Part shown: positions 1 through 13,700 of the stretch, in pieces
Numbering within the stretch: the stretch's first letter is position 1
Layout of the letters: every line of letters begins with the position of its first letter
From: Aphrophora alni
Taxonomy: Eukaryota > Arthropoda > Insecta > Hemiptera > Aphrophoridae
Assembly (NCBI GenBank): GCA_963513935.1
Contig: OY740767.1
Span: 79,038,060-79,102,059 of the forward strand
Length of the DNA: 64,000 nt
Direction: 5' to 3'
Program-made: the position numbers and the translations under genes
The notes under the pieces: model-generated
Told to the model about the DNA's origin: nothing
The model's database searches: none
Seen by the model: only the letters and a program-made list of their open reading frames with translations

Positions 1-670
1 ACCACAAAGTGGAATTGCACAAAAAGTAAACAACTTTATAAATACAGTAAGGCTGTTACTCGGAGTCTATTACCACAAAATAAAATGAGGCGAACAAAAC
101 ACTCAAATATTTAGACATTCGTATAACTGCTACATATTGAAGAGGGTGTCTAAATATATTCTAGGATTATTTTTTAATTTCTAAACTACTTTAAACTTTA
201 CCAAAGTAATGTACTATACTCTACTGTCACATATAGCAACAATTACATGTCAAATAAATCCTAGGGGTGTATACTTGGCAAAGATAAAAACTAGTATACT
301 GTATACTTGAAGAAAATAATGCATTACAATGATGTCACTTGTACAAAAATTACTCGTCTAAATAAACTGTTGAGTTTTTCATCAGAACAAAATACACTTA
401 ACTTGCAATCTATCTATGCACTCCTAAAATGTTAACTGAATTAATCTGGAACTTTAGTATAAAAGTTATATTTTAATATTAAATATATATTCTACAAAAA
501 TGTAAAGTACATATTTGAAAACCGTCCGAGACTACAAAACTTTAATAAACAAATATACAATGTAATACACTGTGAAATGGTAAAATTAATTAATGGTTTT
601 CAAGAAACTATTAGTTAATCATGTGCAAAGAACCTAATTCCTCTATTCGTGTCGGTGTGTCGTCATCTGA
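1..670. repeat. Diverged dispersed repeat, copy 1
   Basis: This noncoding stretch aligns collinearly by eye with 42463-43140. Shared blocks, in order, include ACCACAAAGTGGAATTG at the very start, CTCTACTGTCACATATAG, a TCTAAATAAA-TGT/GT-GAGTTTTTCA block, TCTATGCACT, and CAAAGAACC-AATT-CC followed by GTGTGTCGTC near the end. Substitutions and small gaps are scattered throughout, so the duplication is old. Homology starts at base 1, so the repeat probably continues to the left of the window. No open reading frame runs through either copy. It may be an old transposon, a duplicated untranslated region or a segmental duplication; the family is not recognised. Confidence 0.7.
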
Positions 671-914
671 TTTAGGATGAGTTGAAAATATTTTCAATTC
701 CCCAAAGAAAAAATTAACAAGATAAATATTTCAATTTAACCTATGGCTTGTAGGGTGATTGTGGATAATTAAAAAATATTTAACATGCACCAGGTAATGT
801 AATACAGTTTTTAATCCTTAACATGTAGAGTAGGGAGACGAGGTTAAGATTGGTGAAGTATTCAACAAAAAGTGACTTTACATTACGAAATACATCCGTG
901 GATACAGAAGCGTC

Positions 915-920
<6 letters not shown>

Positions 921-958
<38 letters not shown>
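921..958. repeat. (TA)n microsatellite
   Basis: Uninterrupted TA dinucleotide run. It also produces a spurious Tyr-Ile repeat ORF on the minus strand. Confidence 0.95.
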
Positions 959-961
<3 letters not shown>

Positions 962-3439
962 TTATTGTAACATAATACATTTCTACTTTCTACCCCTAAA
1001 ACTAACTAACTGTACAGGTACTTAATAATAAATCTTCTTAACATATAAATTCTGCAAAATGTTTGCTTTTCTTAGTAAATAAATAATTCAATCACATTAG
1101 TTGAGATAATGTTACTTTATTCTACCAAACAACAGCGCCAATACTGTCCTAAATACTACACATTATTAAAGCAGAAGAGACAATTTTATTTTAAAATAGA
1201 AAAATCCATTTTTTGTCATAATTGAACTGTTAGTGTCGTTAGTACTAGTGTTAGTAGTAATACTTAATTTATAAGACTACCAATGACGTTAAATAACATT
1301 TGTCCGGAAATGCGCAGCATATTCAACGAGATATGGATCATAAAAAAGAGCATTCGATTATGACGTCACTGGGTAGTATTGAGTCATCCGATGTTCACTT
1401 AATGTGATGAAGTTAGTAAGTCTGAAATTTTTGAATTAGTTTCAATAATATGTTCAGTCAATATTTAGTATTTATTTCATCATATGTGAAGTTTTTTGCG
1501 TTCTGTACTTTCTGTTTGGTTTGAAAGCATGTAAAAGTAAACTACATCATAAACGACATGTAGCGTGGAACTATAGTAATTTTTCATGTTAAAACACAAA
1601 CACAATACATTAAATTAAAATTAATTATTTTATGAATCTCTGTAAATGACCAGACACCGGGTAATATGCAGGAATATTTTGTGTGGTTAATAATCAACTG
1701 TGTAAAACAAAACCGACAATGCATTACAAATTTTACCACAAACACACCAATTTGATTAAAGTTACATGAGTTTCTAGCTTATTATATGGTTCATAAACGG
1801 ATTTCAATGAAACATTCACACAATAAAAATATCATTTGTTATAATTTATAAAATAAAACTCTCAGAAGGTGTTACAATTAGATTTTTGTAATGTTATTTT
1901 ATGAGTTATAATGAAACCATTACGAAGTACATTGTAACATGTAAGTATCGTATAGAATTCATAAATCTTGTTTATTGTGTTTCATACTAAAATAACTAAT
2001 AAAACCAAAATGATTTATTTCACAATTTGTCTAATGCATTCTGTTTATAAATTTCAGACTCTTTGTGATTTTGTGAATTACTAAGAATTTGTTTTCCAAT
2101 TGATTCTTAATATGACTAATGCATTTTGATACGTTTTATTTACTCTAAAATGAAAATTAATTAAACCCATACTTGAGAAACTATACAATTATTTTTATTT
2201 TAAACTTAATAAAACATATCAAAAATGCATGTCATTTTAAGAATCAATGAGAAAACACATTCGAATAAGCAGACTATTTGAGAAAAACTGGTGAACAAAT
2301 TTCTATTATTTCACAAATACACAACAGGATCTTAAGTTATGAAACAGAACTCATTAAAAAAATTCTGGACAAAATGAAATCATAGGGTAAATAATGTAGC
2401 CTGAAAAAAATCTCGTGGTTTAAAAATTGGTCTCCAATATCTGACTCTAAATATATTGGACGTCATAATCAAATTCTAGCCTGCTTTTGACACTTTTTTG
2501 ATAAAAATAAAAAACTTAAAATAATTGCATTTCAGAAACTCCCTTACTTGTTACTCATTGTTTGTACTACATTGCATACACATAATTTTTTACTCCCAAA
2601 ACCAGCATTATTTGGAAATTGAGTTCATTTATAACTTATAAGTAACATTTAGACAATATAGAGTTTCAGGCAAAATATAGTGTACGACTAATGACGTTTT
2701 AGAAATATTCAGCGTCTCTTAATACCACGGTTTTAGTGAGTAAAAGCACATCAGTATCTCTGTCATTATGCAATTAAAATTGGATTTTAAAAGGTTAAAC
2801 ATATTGTTTTGTATAAATATTGATAAGCTCTCTTGTTCCTTATATATTGATACATCCATAATTCAAGCAACAAATTGTGTGCTTTTTAAAAAAAAAAAAA
2901 CAGTTTTTGGGAATTGGGTTAATAATATGTGACCCAGTTCGTGATCTGTGCCCAGCTGTTACCTTTGTATTTCCATAACGAGAGCTGATGTTTTATATAG
3001 AGGGTACGTGTACACCATAGACAAATTTTGTACATGGAACCTAACCAAATTTACAAAATTAAAACTTGAATAGTTTCACCAATATACTTCAATATACTCG
3101 CTCTTCAATACCTAATGTAAACTTGTAAGATAAGTGTGAGCATAAATTGCACCTTTTTTGTTCGGGTTTTGTCTTAAAAATAAAAAATCTTTTGTAAATG
3201 TTATTACTAATAGGTTTTTTAATTCTTCAGTTTAAATAGTAGTGTGTAGTAGAGTTGAAAAAGAAACGAAAACAATATTATTGGGCAAGAATATAGACTG
3301 TAATTGAAAATACACTTATTCAAAATTTTATTTTACCTTCCTTTAGACTATATATATATATATTAGGTTTTAAACATTATGATCTGTTTAATGAAAAATA
3401 AAATTTGGTTAATTCTTATTCATACATGTCTGTTAACAT

Positions 3440-3575
3440 GTTTGTCGATATCTGTATTTATGTATACATGTATATATGTATGAATGTATTTATGTATGAA
3501 TGTATTTATGTATGTATTTATATATGTATTTATGTATGTATATCTATATGTCTATATACTGTATATGTATGAATG
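3440..3575. repeat. Imperfect TATG/TGTA-type microsatellite
   Basis: A degenerate array built on tatg and gtat tetranucleotides, including repeated TATGTATGAATGTATT units. Nothing else is recognisable in it. Confidence 0.85.
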
Positions 3576-3905
3576 TAACTTATAATTATTCCTACTAACA
3601 TACGACAAAGTTACAGTAGCATAGTTTAACTGCCATTCATAGGATAAGTTATCAGTTAGCAAGTCGGAATTTGTACCTCCTTGTTCTTGTATCTTCATCT
3701 TTAACAGTTACTTCAACAGACACTTGGTGTTAGAACGGAAGAAAGAAGAATCCCTCCCCATATATTGGAGTTTAATTTGTTTCAAACTGTTGTATTATAG
3801 TCATATTTAATTAAATTTTATAATATAATAAACAGTTAGGTTTCTTGTTTAAACCAACGAATTGAGAGGGACAACTTAATATATACTATAAATACATAAA
3901 CACAC

Positions 3906-3971
<66 letters not shown>
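3906..3971. repeat. (TA)n microsatellite
   Basis: Long TA run with one TG interruption. It is followed directly by TTGCAACGGTTT, a motif that also starts the LTR-like block near 56.97 kb on the other strand. Confidence 0.95.
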
Positions 3972-3976
<5 letters not shown>

Positions 3977-5373
3977 CGGTTTGACTGTATTCAAATAATT
4001 TTGGTAAATATTCTAATTTCTGTGAAATCCAATTCTGTGAAACCTGCTCAGCTGACTCATTGGAATGATGTTTTTGGGGTAGTTGAGAGATGAAATTCTT
4101 ATCAGTGGTATAGATTTCATCTTATCAATCTGGTTGAAACATGCGCAACCAACTTATAAAATCTGGCGAATAATTGAAAAAAATTAATGAAAATAAAAGT
4201 AGGAAAGTTTTTTTCCCCTTCCTTCCCGATTCCTAAATCTATCCAGGTCTAGAGATATCAAAAATTAAAGATTTTTTTTTTCATTTATCAATTTCCTAAA
4301 ACAAAAATCTTTCGTTAATAAAATAAATGTCAAAACTTCTGTGACACTGAACACAGAAAATATCACATGCATTACTAGCAATATATACGTGTGGAAAAAG
4401 TCATCTCTAGGAGAGGTAAAACCATGAAGGATGAATCCGCCGCGGTCATTGAGGTTCTACGTGCTCTGATTCTTTAATGCTGATGGATATATATATTTGC
4501 TAGTTATAAAACACGCAAGTCTGTTATACGCGAACCAAATAGGGTACGGAAATTATTCTATTTCGAGGAGATAGAGAATAACCCAGTGGACACGTAGAAT
4601 CAACCCAAACCCCCATATAACATGCATGAAGGTTACTACGACCATTCCCTGTTAGACAATGGAGACCTGACCAGGGAAGTCAGACTTTGGTAATTCTAGT
4701 AACTCGTATCTTCTAACGATTGGGAAAATGCTTACAGTTTTTCGATATGACTTATTATACAAAATAATGTATCTTAAATATTAAAATATATTTATTGTCA
4801 TCTAAATAGTAATTTAACTTAGAAAATTTTAAGAAATAAAGTGGTGATACAGAGATTTTTTTTCTGTCGGCTTATAAATAAGAAAAGTTAATTTCAAACA
4901 ATATTGTATTTCAGAAGAACAGTTTTTGTAAACGTAACCGCCTTCACATATAATTTATATGTTCACAAACAGACTGTTGAAGCTCCAAAAAGTAAATACA
5001 TATTTAACACTGGACAAATTTTAAACGCGAGTGAACGACTTCAGGAGCTATGATGCTAGGGAAAGACGTTTGGAAACCTGAGGACATTCATACATCAGAA
5101 ACCAGGACATCTTATGCTGCCCAGACCTACCACGATACTTACACAAGGTTTGACAAATCACCATAAAATTTACCTGATAAACTTTTCCTAAAATCCTGAG
5201 TTTCGTTTTCTATTTTTATAATTCATTTGGAGTGAAAATTGGTAGAAGAAAATCATTATGATAAAATATTAAACATTTACGACTAAAGAAATATAATTTT
5301 AATTTGATGAGAAATTTAAATAAATAAATAAAATTAAAATCAAATTTTCTCAAAAAACAAAACTTCGATTAAA

Positions 5374-5376
<3 letters not shown>

Positions 5377-5423
<47 letters not shown>
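5377..5423. repeat. (AT)n microsatellite
   Basis: Uninterrupted AT run in noncoding DNA. A T-rich tract with a run of about 20 T follows at about 5491-5511. Confidence 0.95.
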
Positions 5424-5428
<5 letters not shown>

Positions 5429-6763
5429 GTAAAATCTGTCTACAGGGAAAAAAATGTATTTAATTCTTATTATAAGTTGTGTGATTTCTGTTTTTTTTTT
5501 TTTTTTTTTTATTTATTATTATTTTTTTTTTATTTATAAATATTTTTTTTTAAAGGACAATTCTACACTTGGTTTTTAGTAGGGTTATTGATTTTATTTT
5601 ATGTTTCATTATTTGTTTTGATAAAGTAATAATGTTTGGTTAACTGGATGATTTATGATTAGCTATATTTTTATCGTAGGCATGCTACTTCTGATTTTAT
5701 TGGCCTGTTTTATATTGAAGTTTGATTGAGTTTATTTACAATAATAGTAACTAAGGAATTATTGTACTCGTATTACTGGGGGAGAGCTTTAAATGTATTA
5801 CTTGCCGAAATAAGTTTAAAATAAGTGACTAAGTTTCTCTTAGCTATACAGTTATATATTTATAAAACACTGTTGTATTATTGGCTTAGGATGATTAACA
5901 ATTTATACGTTTATACTAAAACAATACGTTGTCCGACTTTTATCCCATGAAGTCGCATAAGTTTCCATTTGACTCTGTGCGTGATTTCCCTTCGGAAGTC
6001 AAAAGGTTCCAATAAAGATAATATTAGTTGTGGAGTTATAAGATAAATACATCTGTATTCATTTCCATGTCGAAATTTGAATATTGGGTTTTGCACCGTA
6101 CAGTTCCAAACTAAATACTATTAAGTTAAATTAAAAATTAAATAATAAGATAATAAGTAATTACACCATATCTTATGTGTAATAATAATAACAAATCTAA
6201 TTTAAAGTCATACAAAATAAATGTAAAACATCGTTGCGCTCAATTGGCATTATTTTATTAGATATAATACTATAATATCAATTCCTTTCAAATAGAGGAT
6301 AATGATTACGTTGTAGTACAGTATTTGGATTTTTTTTCTTTTTGGACGAATATACACATCGAACATAAACCTATGACTAACAATATTCTTCACATTTCTT
6401 AGTTATAATATTTTTTTGGATATATGAGTTGAAGTGATCATCAACGAGTCTTGGTGCAGCAGTTTTATGCCTTATGTTAGTCTTATTAAGCCTGTTATAT
6501 CTAAATATGTCCTCTAAAACATTGGATAAAAAGTAACCAAATATCGAGACAATATCAGTGAACAGAATGTCTCTAAAGAAATTTCATTTCTACGTTTATG
6601 CTTAAAACATTAAATTATCAATTAATGAATTATAATATAAATGAAATATATCCTCATAATTATTAATAATATTTCCTTTGCATGTGATTCACATAGAAGA
6701 AGGGGTCATAGGATTATTGTAAATTTATTTAAAATGAATATATTTTGCCCATACTTTTACAAA

Positions 6764-7044
6764 ATTGAAGTATATTTACAGTAATTACTAACAGTTAAAT
6801 TTTTGTTATTGCAAAACATGTTCCTATGTTAAACCAATTATCTAACTTAGCAGTATAGGGATATGAAGGACAATTGTAAATGTTAACCTATGTTTTTTGA
6901 ATAATATTCAAAAAACATAGGTTAACATTTACAATTGTCCTTCATATCCCTATACTGCTAAGTTAGATAATTGGTTTAACATAGGAACATGTTTTGCAAT
7001 AACAAAAATTTAACTGTTAGTAATTACTGTAAATATACTTCAAT
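6764..7044. repeat. Perfect 281-bp palindrome (foldback)
   Basis: Two arms of 140 bp are exact reverse complements around a single central base at 6904. I checked the arms base by base. The first mismatch outside is 6763 (A) against 7045 (G). The arms contain no ORF and no recognisable transposon motif. A perfect near-spacerless inverted repeat this long is unusual, because such palindromes tend to be unstable in cells. It is therefore either a very recent inverted duplication, a hairpin-type element, or a foldback artefact of library construction or assembly. Confidence 0.95.
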
Positions 7045-8418
7045 GTCTTGCTACCACCAATTACAGTTTATTTTCTCTATCTTATTTTACTAAAATTTGG
7101 GATTATTTGTTTGTAGAATTTCTCATAGTATATATAGTATACTCACCTAAATTCATCTTTCTTCAATATGCTAAAACGTAAGATGTTCATATTGTAATAG
7201 TAGTTAAATATCCTAGTTTTGAAACTGATTTTCTTATGACATTAATAACGACAAAGTAGCTTTTGTTTTTATCTTATAAAAAAACATTGAAATAAATAAT
7301 TAAGCAATTGTAAATTGTAAAGGCTTTTTTTTCTCCTCTCCTGTTAACCATAAACTTCTGTGAGGTTGTTGTAACAATATTTACAGTATCCTCAAGGTAG
7401 GAATGTGTCTGGGGTGGAGAGGAAAAGAGGTGACCGCACACTTTGTTGCGTTTATTTTCACCGGTACAACACCAATAAAAATATATAGACCTCAAATGCT
7501 TCTGTGTAAACGCGTACCCTACTTTCGTTTCTTTTATTTGTGTAAATAAGAATAAAACGTTTACAAAAGTCTGTCACGAAGTTGTAACTTTAGGACACAA
7601 CTAAAGCTAAGTAGAATTAAATGAATTTAATGTAGCTAAGCAGTAATTTGTGTACATAGTTTTCTTGGTATGGGTTGTACCGTCAAGTCAGGCTGGGGAA
7701 GCAAGTAGAAGGGAGGACACGTCCGTTACACCAGACACAATCCTAGTCTGAGGCTGCTGTAGTTATACGTATTATTAATATATATTGTCAAGGACCAAAA
7801 AGTTAGAGTATATTTTAGCATGCCTATAGTCTTTAAAGATGCTTGAATTTAGTTCTCAATCTAGTACAGTATAACAAACACACAGAACACAATTCTCCCA
7901 AAAAATACGCCTAAGTATCAGACTAAGCGTTTCAACGACAAGGTCGTCCTATTCAGTTATACACGAGCTACACCAATCAAACTATAACTGAATCTAACAT
8001 TGCGCCGAACCTCAAATTTATACAAACTGAACGGGGCGTGGCTTATTATTTTACACTGCCAAGGCAATAGTACGCGTCTCGTGTCAGTTTAACTACTTAA
8101 GATTTCACATATAGCTGAAACAAGATAATCGAACTAACCCTACATTTAACATTATACATTATATTTTACATTAATATAGAATTTTGAATAGGTCCTAGTA
8201 CATCCTACATTTATTAGGCATACAAAAATTAGTAAATATATTGCTATTGAATATCTGTTTCAGTTAATACTACATATCGACCAGCCAATTTAAATTTATC
8301 TTAGATTGACTTCTGACTCATAACTAACCGGGTACGATTGGAAAGATAAGAATTGATTGAACTATGTACTACTCCAAATACTAAGTCGTGCGACCACCAC
8401 GAATTTAATAAACAATGT

Positions 8419-8486
<68 letters not shown>

Positions 8487-9539
8487 ATTGTCAATAGAGG
8501 TAAAGATAGTTTAAATATATAAATTGTCTACTTTTCACAAGAAAGCAAGCACTACTCTCAAGATATTTAATTAGACCACACAGTCTGTGATGAAAGTGTA
8601 TTTAACAGGTAAGTCGTATAATATAGAAGAAATTAAGACAAAATAAAATAACAAAATTAAAAACTAGCATTTTAGTTCTCACACAAGGTATGTAAAAGAA
8701 CAAACCCGAACAAGGAAAAAGGGTGATAAATTTCCCTTATATTGAGTATTAATTGTAAACAAGTCAGTATGAGTTGTTTTTAAAAATATACTTATTTTAT
8801 TTTATTCCCTATAGAAACAATACAGATACAAAATACTAACACATCTATTACAGCTATTTTACAATAGTAATCAGCGAGAGATAAAACAGATAAAAAAAAG
8901 AAACAAAAAAAAATTAAAAATCTACTATTGACATTAAGTGTACACTGACCTGTACTATATTCTTAAATATATACACATACGGCTAATCATACTTACACAC
9001 CTATACATAAAACTAATATACATAGCTTATAACTATAACATATGCTTATCTAAATTAAAAGGATAACAAACATTTACTTGAATAAAAAATATAATACAGT
9101 TCAAAGAAAACTCCACATTACTATCGTAGAGAAAAACAAAAGAAAAATACCCGGCTCCCCTAAAGGCATAGCCCGCTTTGGGGATAGCTACTTGTACATT
9201 TTTCAAAATATCACAGAATCACTTATATCACAGAAGTAAGAGAAAATTAACCTAACGATATATATAGCTCCTAAAACAAAATTTGTAATTTACAAAGAGT
9301 TTTCTTTAATTTTCCCAGAAAATTATCGGAGAGCATTCTTCACAAATATTAACAACATACAATCACATGTTCTTATCATCAAGAGAGATAAAAGTAAAAA
9401 GCCAAATCAAAACAAATTGACACATATTCTAAATCATCTGTAAGAGAAATAATACATAAGTTTCACTATACTATTCAATATTCAATACTATTCAATACTA
9501 TATCTATGAATTATATACATTAAACAAATGTTCAGCCTC
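7045..9539. other. Noncoding DNA with one GC-richer patch
   Basis: No gene is recognised. The interval about 7680-8110 is less AT-rich than its surroundings. It carries a CCAAT-box-like CACCAATCAAAC (about 7970) and a GC-box-like GGGGCGTGGC (about 8034), which could be coincidental or the remains of a promoter. A long TA run lies at 8418-8482. Confidence 0.5.
8418..8482. repeat. (TA)n microsatellite
   Basis: TA run with one AA interruption near its start. Confidence 0.95.
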
Positions 9540-9935
9540 TTCCCGTTAAAAGAGAAAATTTATAAATGTTCGTAAAAAAAAAGAAAAAGAAATTGAACTT
9601 CCATATTTGATGTGGCCAGGCAGGACATTAAATAATTTTGGCCCGAGGAAATAAAAAGTCTTCATAAAGTAAGTTTTAAAATGTTTTAGCACTGCAAAAT
9701 TTCCTGCACTTCATAACCAGTACACTCATCCCATCAGACCTTATAAAAAATCTGCTGCCTGTTTCCACTTTTTATAAAAAATAACTTAAGTACTTTGTAA
9801 ATGTACAAGTATCTTAAAGTTAATATTGGTAAAGAAAGGAATAATGGCTTTGGATGTTCCAACCTACTTTTGTATAGGAACATCCGGACAAAATTGTTTC
9901 TGAATAATTATGACAGGTGTTAGATTACTAATGTA
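9540..9935 (-). pseudogene. Decayed C-terminus of a non-LTR retrotransposon reverse transcriptase
   Basis: Read on the minus strand in broken frames, the interval gives LTPVIIIQKQF (from about 9920), then a Lys-Pro-Leu-Phe-like segment, then YFLGPKLFNVLPGHIKYG (about 9600-9650). This order is the usual C-terminal signature of CR1/Jockey-type polymerases: an 'IQK' helix, a 'KPLF' segment, and a 'GPK-LFN-LP-IK' motif before the end. Stops and frameshifts break it, and no RT catalytic core or endonuclease is visible upstream (higher coordinates), so it is a short dead 3' remnant. Only the family-typical motif order supports the call; the clade is not certain. Confidence 0.5.
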
Positions 9936-12900
9936 AGTTCCCCCAACTATATAAACCATACTCTATCCTACTTTGAACCAAAGAAAAATAAATCATACCC
10001 TTAACATCCGAAGTACACGTATTTCTAAGAAAATAAAACAAAAATTGCCGTTTTTGTTTTAGTAAACAAATTCGATAATTAACTAAAATGATTACAATTG
10101 CATTCCATTATGGAAGAAAAAAACGATTTCCAACATAATGGCAACTAGGTTGTAAATGTAAATATTTTATAAAAGTGTGTATAACTTGTTGGGGATAAGT
10201 ATGTATAATTATTACGATTATTTTCATATGTAAATTAAATTTACATATGTTTATATATTAAATTATGTTTAATGTAAATATTCCAGTTGTCAAAAAGTTA
10301 GCTGACCTTCCTTGTTTAAAGGAGGAAAAGCTATAGCAATTTGAAAGAATACCTAAATCTAATGACGTAGAAAATTGTTGTTGAAAACTTTTTGATGGAA
10401 TTTATTACGCATGAAGTATTTTAAATTAGTTAATACAATGGGCTTATATAGGGGTTGTATAAGCTAATTACCCTTGCATTCAAAGCCACAATGATTAACA
10501 TTTAAATAACAAATTGTTCTATGCTTCATTTTCATAATTATTCGTAATGAATTTATCGTCATAATAATTCAGATATTTAATCTATCTTTATTATAGAATT
10601 AAGAAAGATATTTTTTGTCAAAATGTACTATCCGTAAATAAAGGATAATATCATATTTCAAGGAATATACAGTATACATAATGCATCAACCAATGTAGTG
10701 GTGGTTTTTTGTGTATATTGTAATATTTACAGTTTAAGACAATATTATACACATAAATTAAAAAGAAATATATTAAAGTTTAAAAAATGTGTAAAACCCT
10801 TAACCAAATATCCAGATTAGATATGAATTATGTTTTACCTATTTGGGCAACTACTTCACGCACTGTATACAATAGAAAATGAAGACCATAATTTTAAAAT
10901 ATTGAGATTTTAAGGGTCAAATGTTTTTATTGAGGTGTTTTGGGTGTAAAACAACAATTGATCACTATTTTATTAATTTTTATTAAACTGATTAGCTGAT
11001 TAAACTGTTACCTCAGTTTTTGTAACATTATTTAAATATTGATAATTTATTATATTGGGAAAAGTTGAATTAAACCGAGATAAAAAGTATTTTAATTTCT
11101 ACTTAATTTTATTTATATCTCTGTTTTTTGATGTATATATAACGCAAAATTCTGGAGTAACTGTCATAAGGAAATTACAACATTACTCTTTTATTCGGAA
11201 TATGCAAATAATATTTCTTATACGTAGGCTTTAAGTGACAAAAAATATTTATTTTTCGCCACAAGTCTAAAAAGTCTGTTCTTGAATTATCTTTGAGAAA
11301 CCAAAATAAATCTCGTATTGGCGGTTATAATAGTTTTAATTTGAAATTCTTCCAATTTTATTCAAATTATAGTGAAATGTTAATGTTAATTTCCACAGTC
11401 AAAGTGCTAATTGTGATGTAAAAATATATTAGGTTCAGGACTAGTTGGCAAAAAGTTAGAATATACTAAAATTACTGCAAACCACCAAACTAAGATGGTG
11501 AGAAGATTTAGAAAATATTTAGGAAGGGACATTATTTACAATTTACTTTAAATTTTTTACTGAAAACTACTTCACGAAAATAGTGAAGAATAGTGCTTTC
11601 TACTTTGGGCTTTGATTATTCCGATGGGTCCGTTATACATTTCTATTTGTGTTTGGGATATTACAATTTAGTTTGATTGGGGAGGGCTTAAAATAAAGAT
11701 TTATTTAAGAATACAAATTTCACAGAATTAATGAAATATAAAACAATTGAAATAAAAATAAATCACTTAATATTAAAGCCAAAGCTAGATTCAAAGAAAG
11801 AAGAACAAGAGTAATAAATCTAAGGCAAAACACAATAATTTTAACTAAAATGCACGTAAGAAATACACAGAAAATGTGAATTAATTAGAGTTATTTTATC
11901 CCCATAGGAAAGAGATAGTTAAAGACAATGTGCACTACTGTGTGCAAATAACTAATAAGTATCGCGGTTATCCCCATATTACATTTATTTAGTATTCAGT
12001 ACTATTAAGTACACGATACCACTGTTAATATTAAACATATTGTTCAGTATTGTCCTATGGTGTCATATTATACTCGATTTTAGTTACGTAAGGATCGTTA
12101 ACCACATAACCAAGGACGGTGTCCCTTTAATATCCATACTAATTCAGCTATTTTAAACTATTTTCTATAGACGCCTTTTAAGACGACAAGTTATCCATAT
12201 AACGGCGAAACCAACAAGTTTTGTATTTGTTAGTGAATTTGGTGTTAATAATGACATATTAATATCGACATATATCTAACACATTGTGGATTATGATTTG
12301 ACACTTTCTGTCCACAAAATAAATGGATGAGTTGACGCAGTGTCAAATATTTTATTTTGTTTTCTCTTTAAAGGGATGACAGCAAGACAAAAATATAAAG
12401 CTTTATGGAGGATTTAAGAAATAGACATCTAAAGTACCCATCATGGCACTTTTATCATTCACGCTCTGATGGTACTTAATGCATTCTGCGTAAAATTCTT
12501 GTTGGTCTAAATCTTAAAACAGTGATATTGATTTATGCTTTCAATAAATAATATTATGAAAATAAATGCGAGGTTAAGTGCTCCTAAAACCAATTAATAA
12601 AACTCGCATAATATTTAATAATAAATTGAAAAGGATTATAACTAAATAGATTTCAAAAAATTTCCTCACAAAACCTTTATTTGTGCAAATACAAATAGAG
12701 GAGGACGTTTCAATGACTTATTGATAAATATTTCATCATCACACAAACTCTACTGACAGTGTAAATATCTCCTTTTCGGCTATCCATTAGGCCTATTTTC
12801 TTTTATATAATTATAGTTAAAGATAAAATATGGGGTTTAATTTTGTATACACACTTGCAATGTAATGATTTACATATGTAAATAAAAAAGATATAATTTA

Positions 12901-13499
12901 TTGTAATATCAAAATGGCGGCCGTTCACAATTTTTAACGTTTCTTGAAAACCAATATTTTTTAAAACGATTTACAAATAACTAAAAATTATCTTATTTTA
13001 ATGAAATCTAAATTTAATAAATTTTCTTCTAGTTATCGATAAAAAATTAATATATTATTATTGTTAATACCTTACAAAACTTAAGGAATTGCTAAAACTT
13101 AGTATATTTTGATTCTTAACTTTTTTTATCGAAATCTTTTCATTTTACGCTTTATGAATAAAATAAGCCTATTTAAATAAATATCCTATTTTCAAGTTTG
13201 GCGTAGAATAAATTTATTCAAATATAATAAATGGAATACAGTTTGAAATAAAACTTGTAGAGGATTTATTTCTGATTAAATTGATCTAAATGCTGCTAAT
13301 AAAATTAACAGTTATAGAATAATTAATCCATGACGTAAAACGCAATATTAATGCGAAAAGAAATTGCAGAATAACATTATTTGCAATATATATTTTTAAA
13401 TGAGTCCATGAGCTTAATTACCTTATCTCTTCACACTTATGGATTGCTCTGTTTAGTTTTGCTGGATTTTTTTTTTACTTGCGCAGCAAAATCTGTATT
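9936..13499. other. AT-rich noncoding DNA
   Basis: No gene or transposon is recognised. An isolated AAAATGGCGGCC (about 12911) matches the YY1/Pho-type ATGGCGGC core but has no supporting context. Confidence 0.55.
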
Positions 13500-13700
13500 T
13501 CAGGTAATTAATTCCTTACAGGAGGTCACATTTTTGTCATACATAATACTTTTCATCCATTCCCATACACAATAATATATTGGAGTTAGATTCAGTGAAC
13601 ATGGCGTCTGGGAGTATGGACCTCTAAGGCACGATCCACTGTTCACAATAACAATTTCTTGGAGAAACGGGTCGTGATAAATGCGGAGGAGCGTGATAGT
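13500..13700 (-). pseudogene. Mariner-superfamily transposase relic 1 (C-terminal part)
   Basis: On the minus strand, in shifting frames, it reads APPHLSRPVS, then a Trp-Ile segment, then a Ser-Leu-Asn-Leu-Thr-Pro segment followed by a VWEWMKSIMYDKNVTS-like stretch. This follows the family order GAPPH, then WIGR--PI-WP-RSPDLTPLDFFLWG, then VY and the T--EL helix of insect mariner-type transposases. The catalytic third acidic position in the DLTPLDFF block is lost and the frame is broken, so it is inactive. A 64-codon ORF on the opposite strand (13381-13575) is only its shadow. Confidence 0.55.

Larger units (their letters stand above)
671..6763. other. AT-rich noncoding DNA with simple repeats
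   Basis: I see no gene here. ORFs are short and mostly pass through TA repeats. A CRE palindrome TGACGTCA at 1371-1378 is followed by an AP-1-like TGAGTCA about 20 bases later. A patch of more balanced composition at about 4383-4720, and a smaller one at 5020-5160, stand out from the background and may be transposon relics, but I cannot assign them to a family. Confidence 0.6.
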
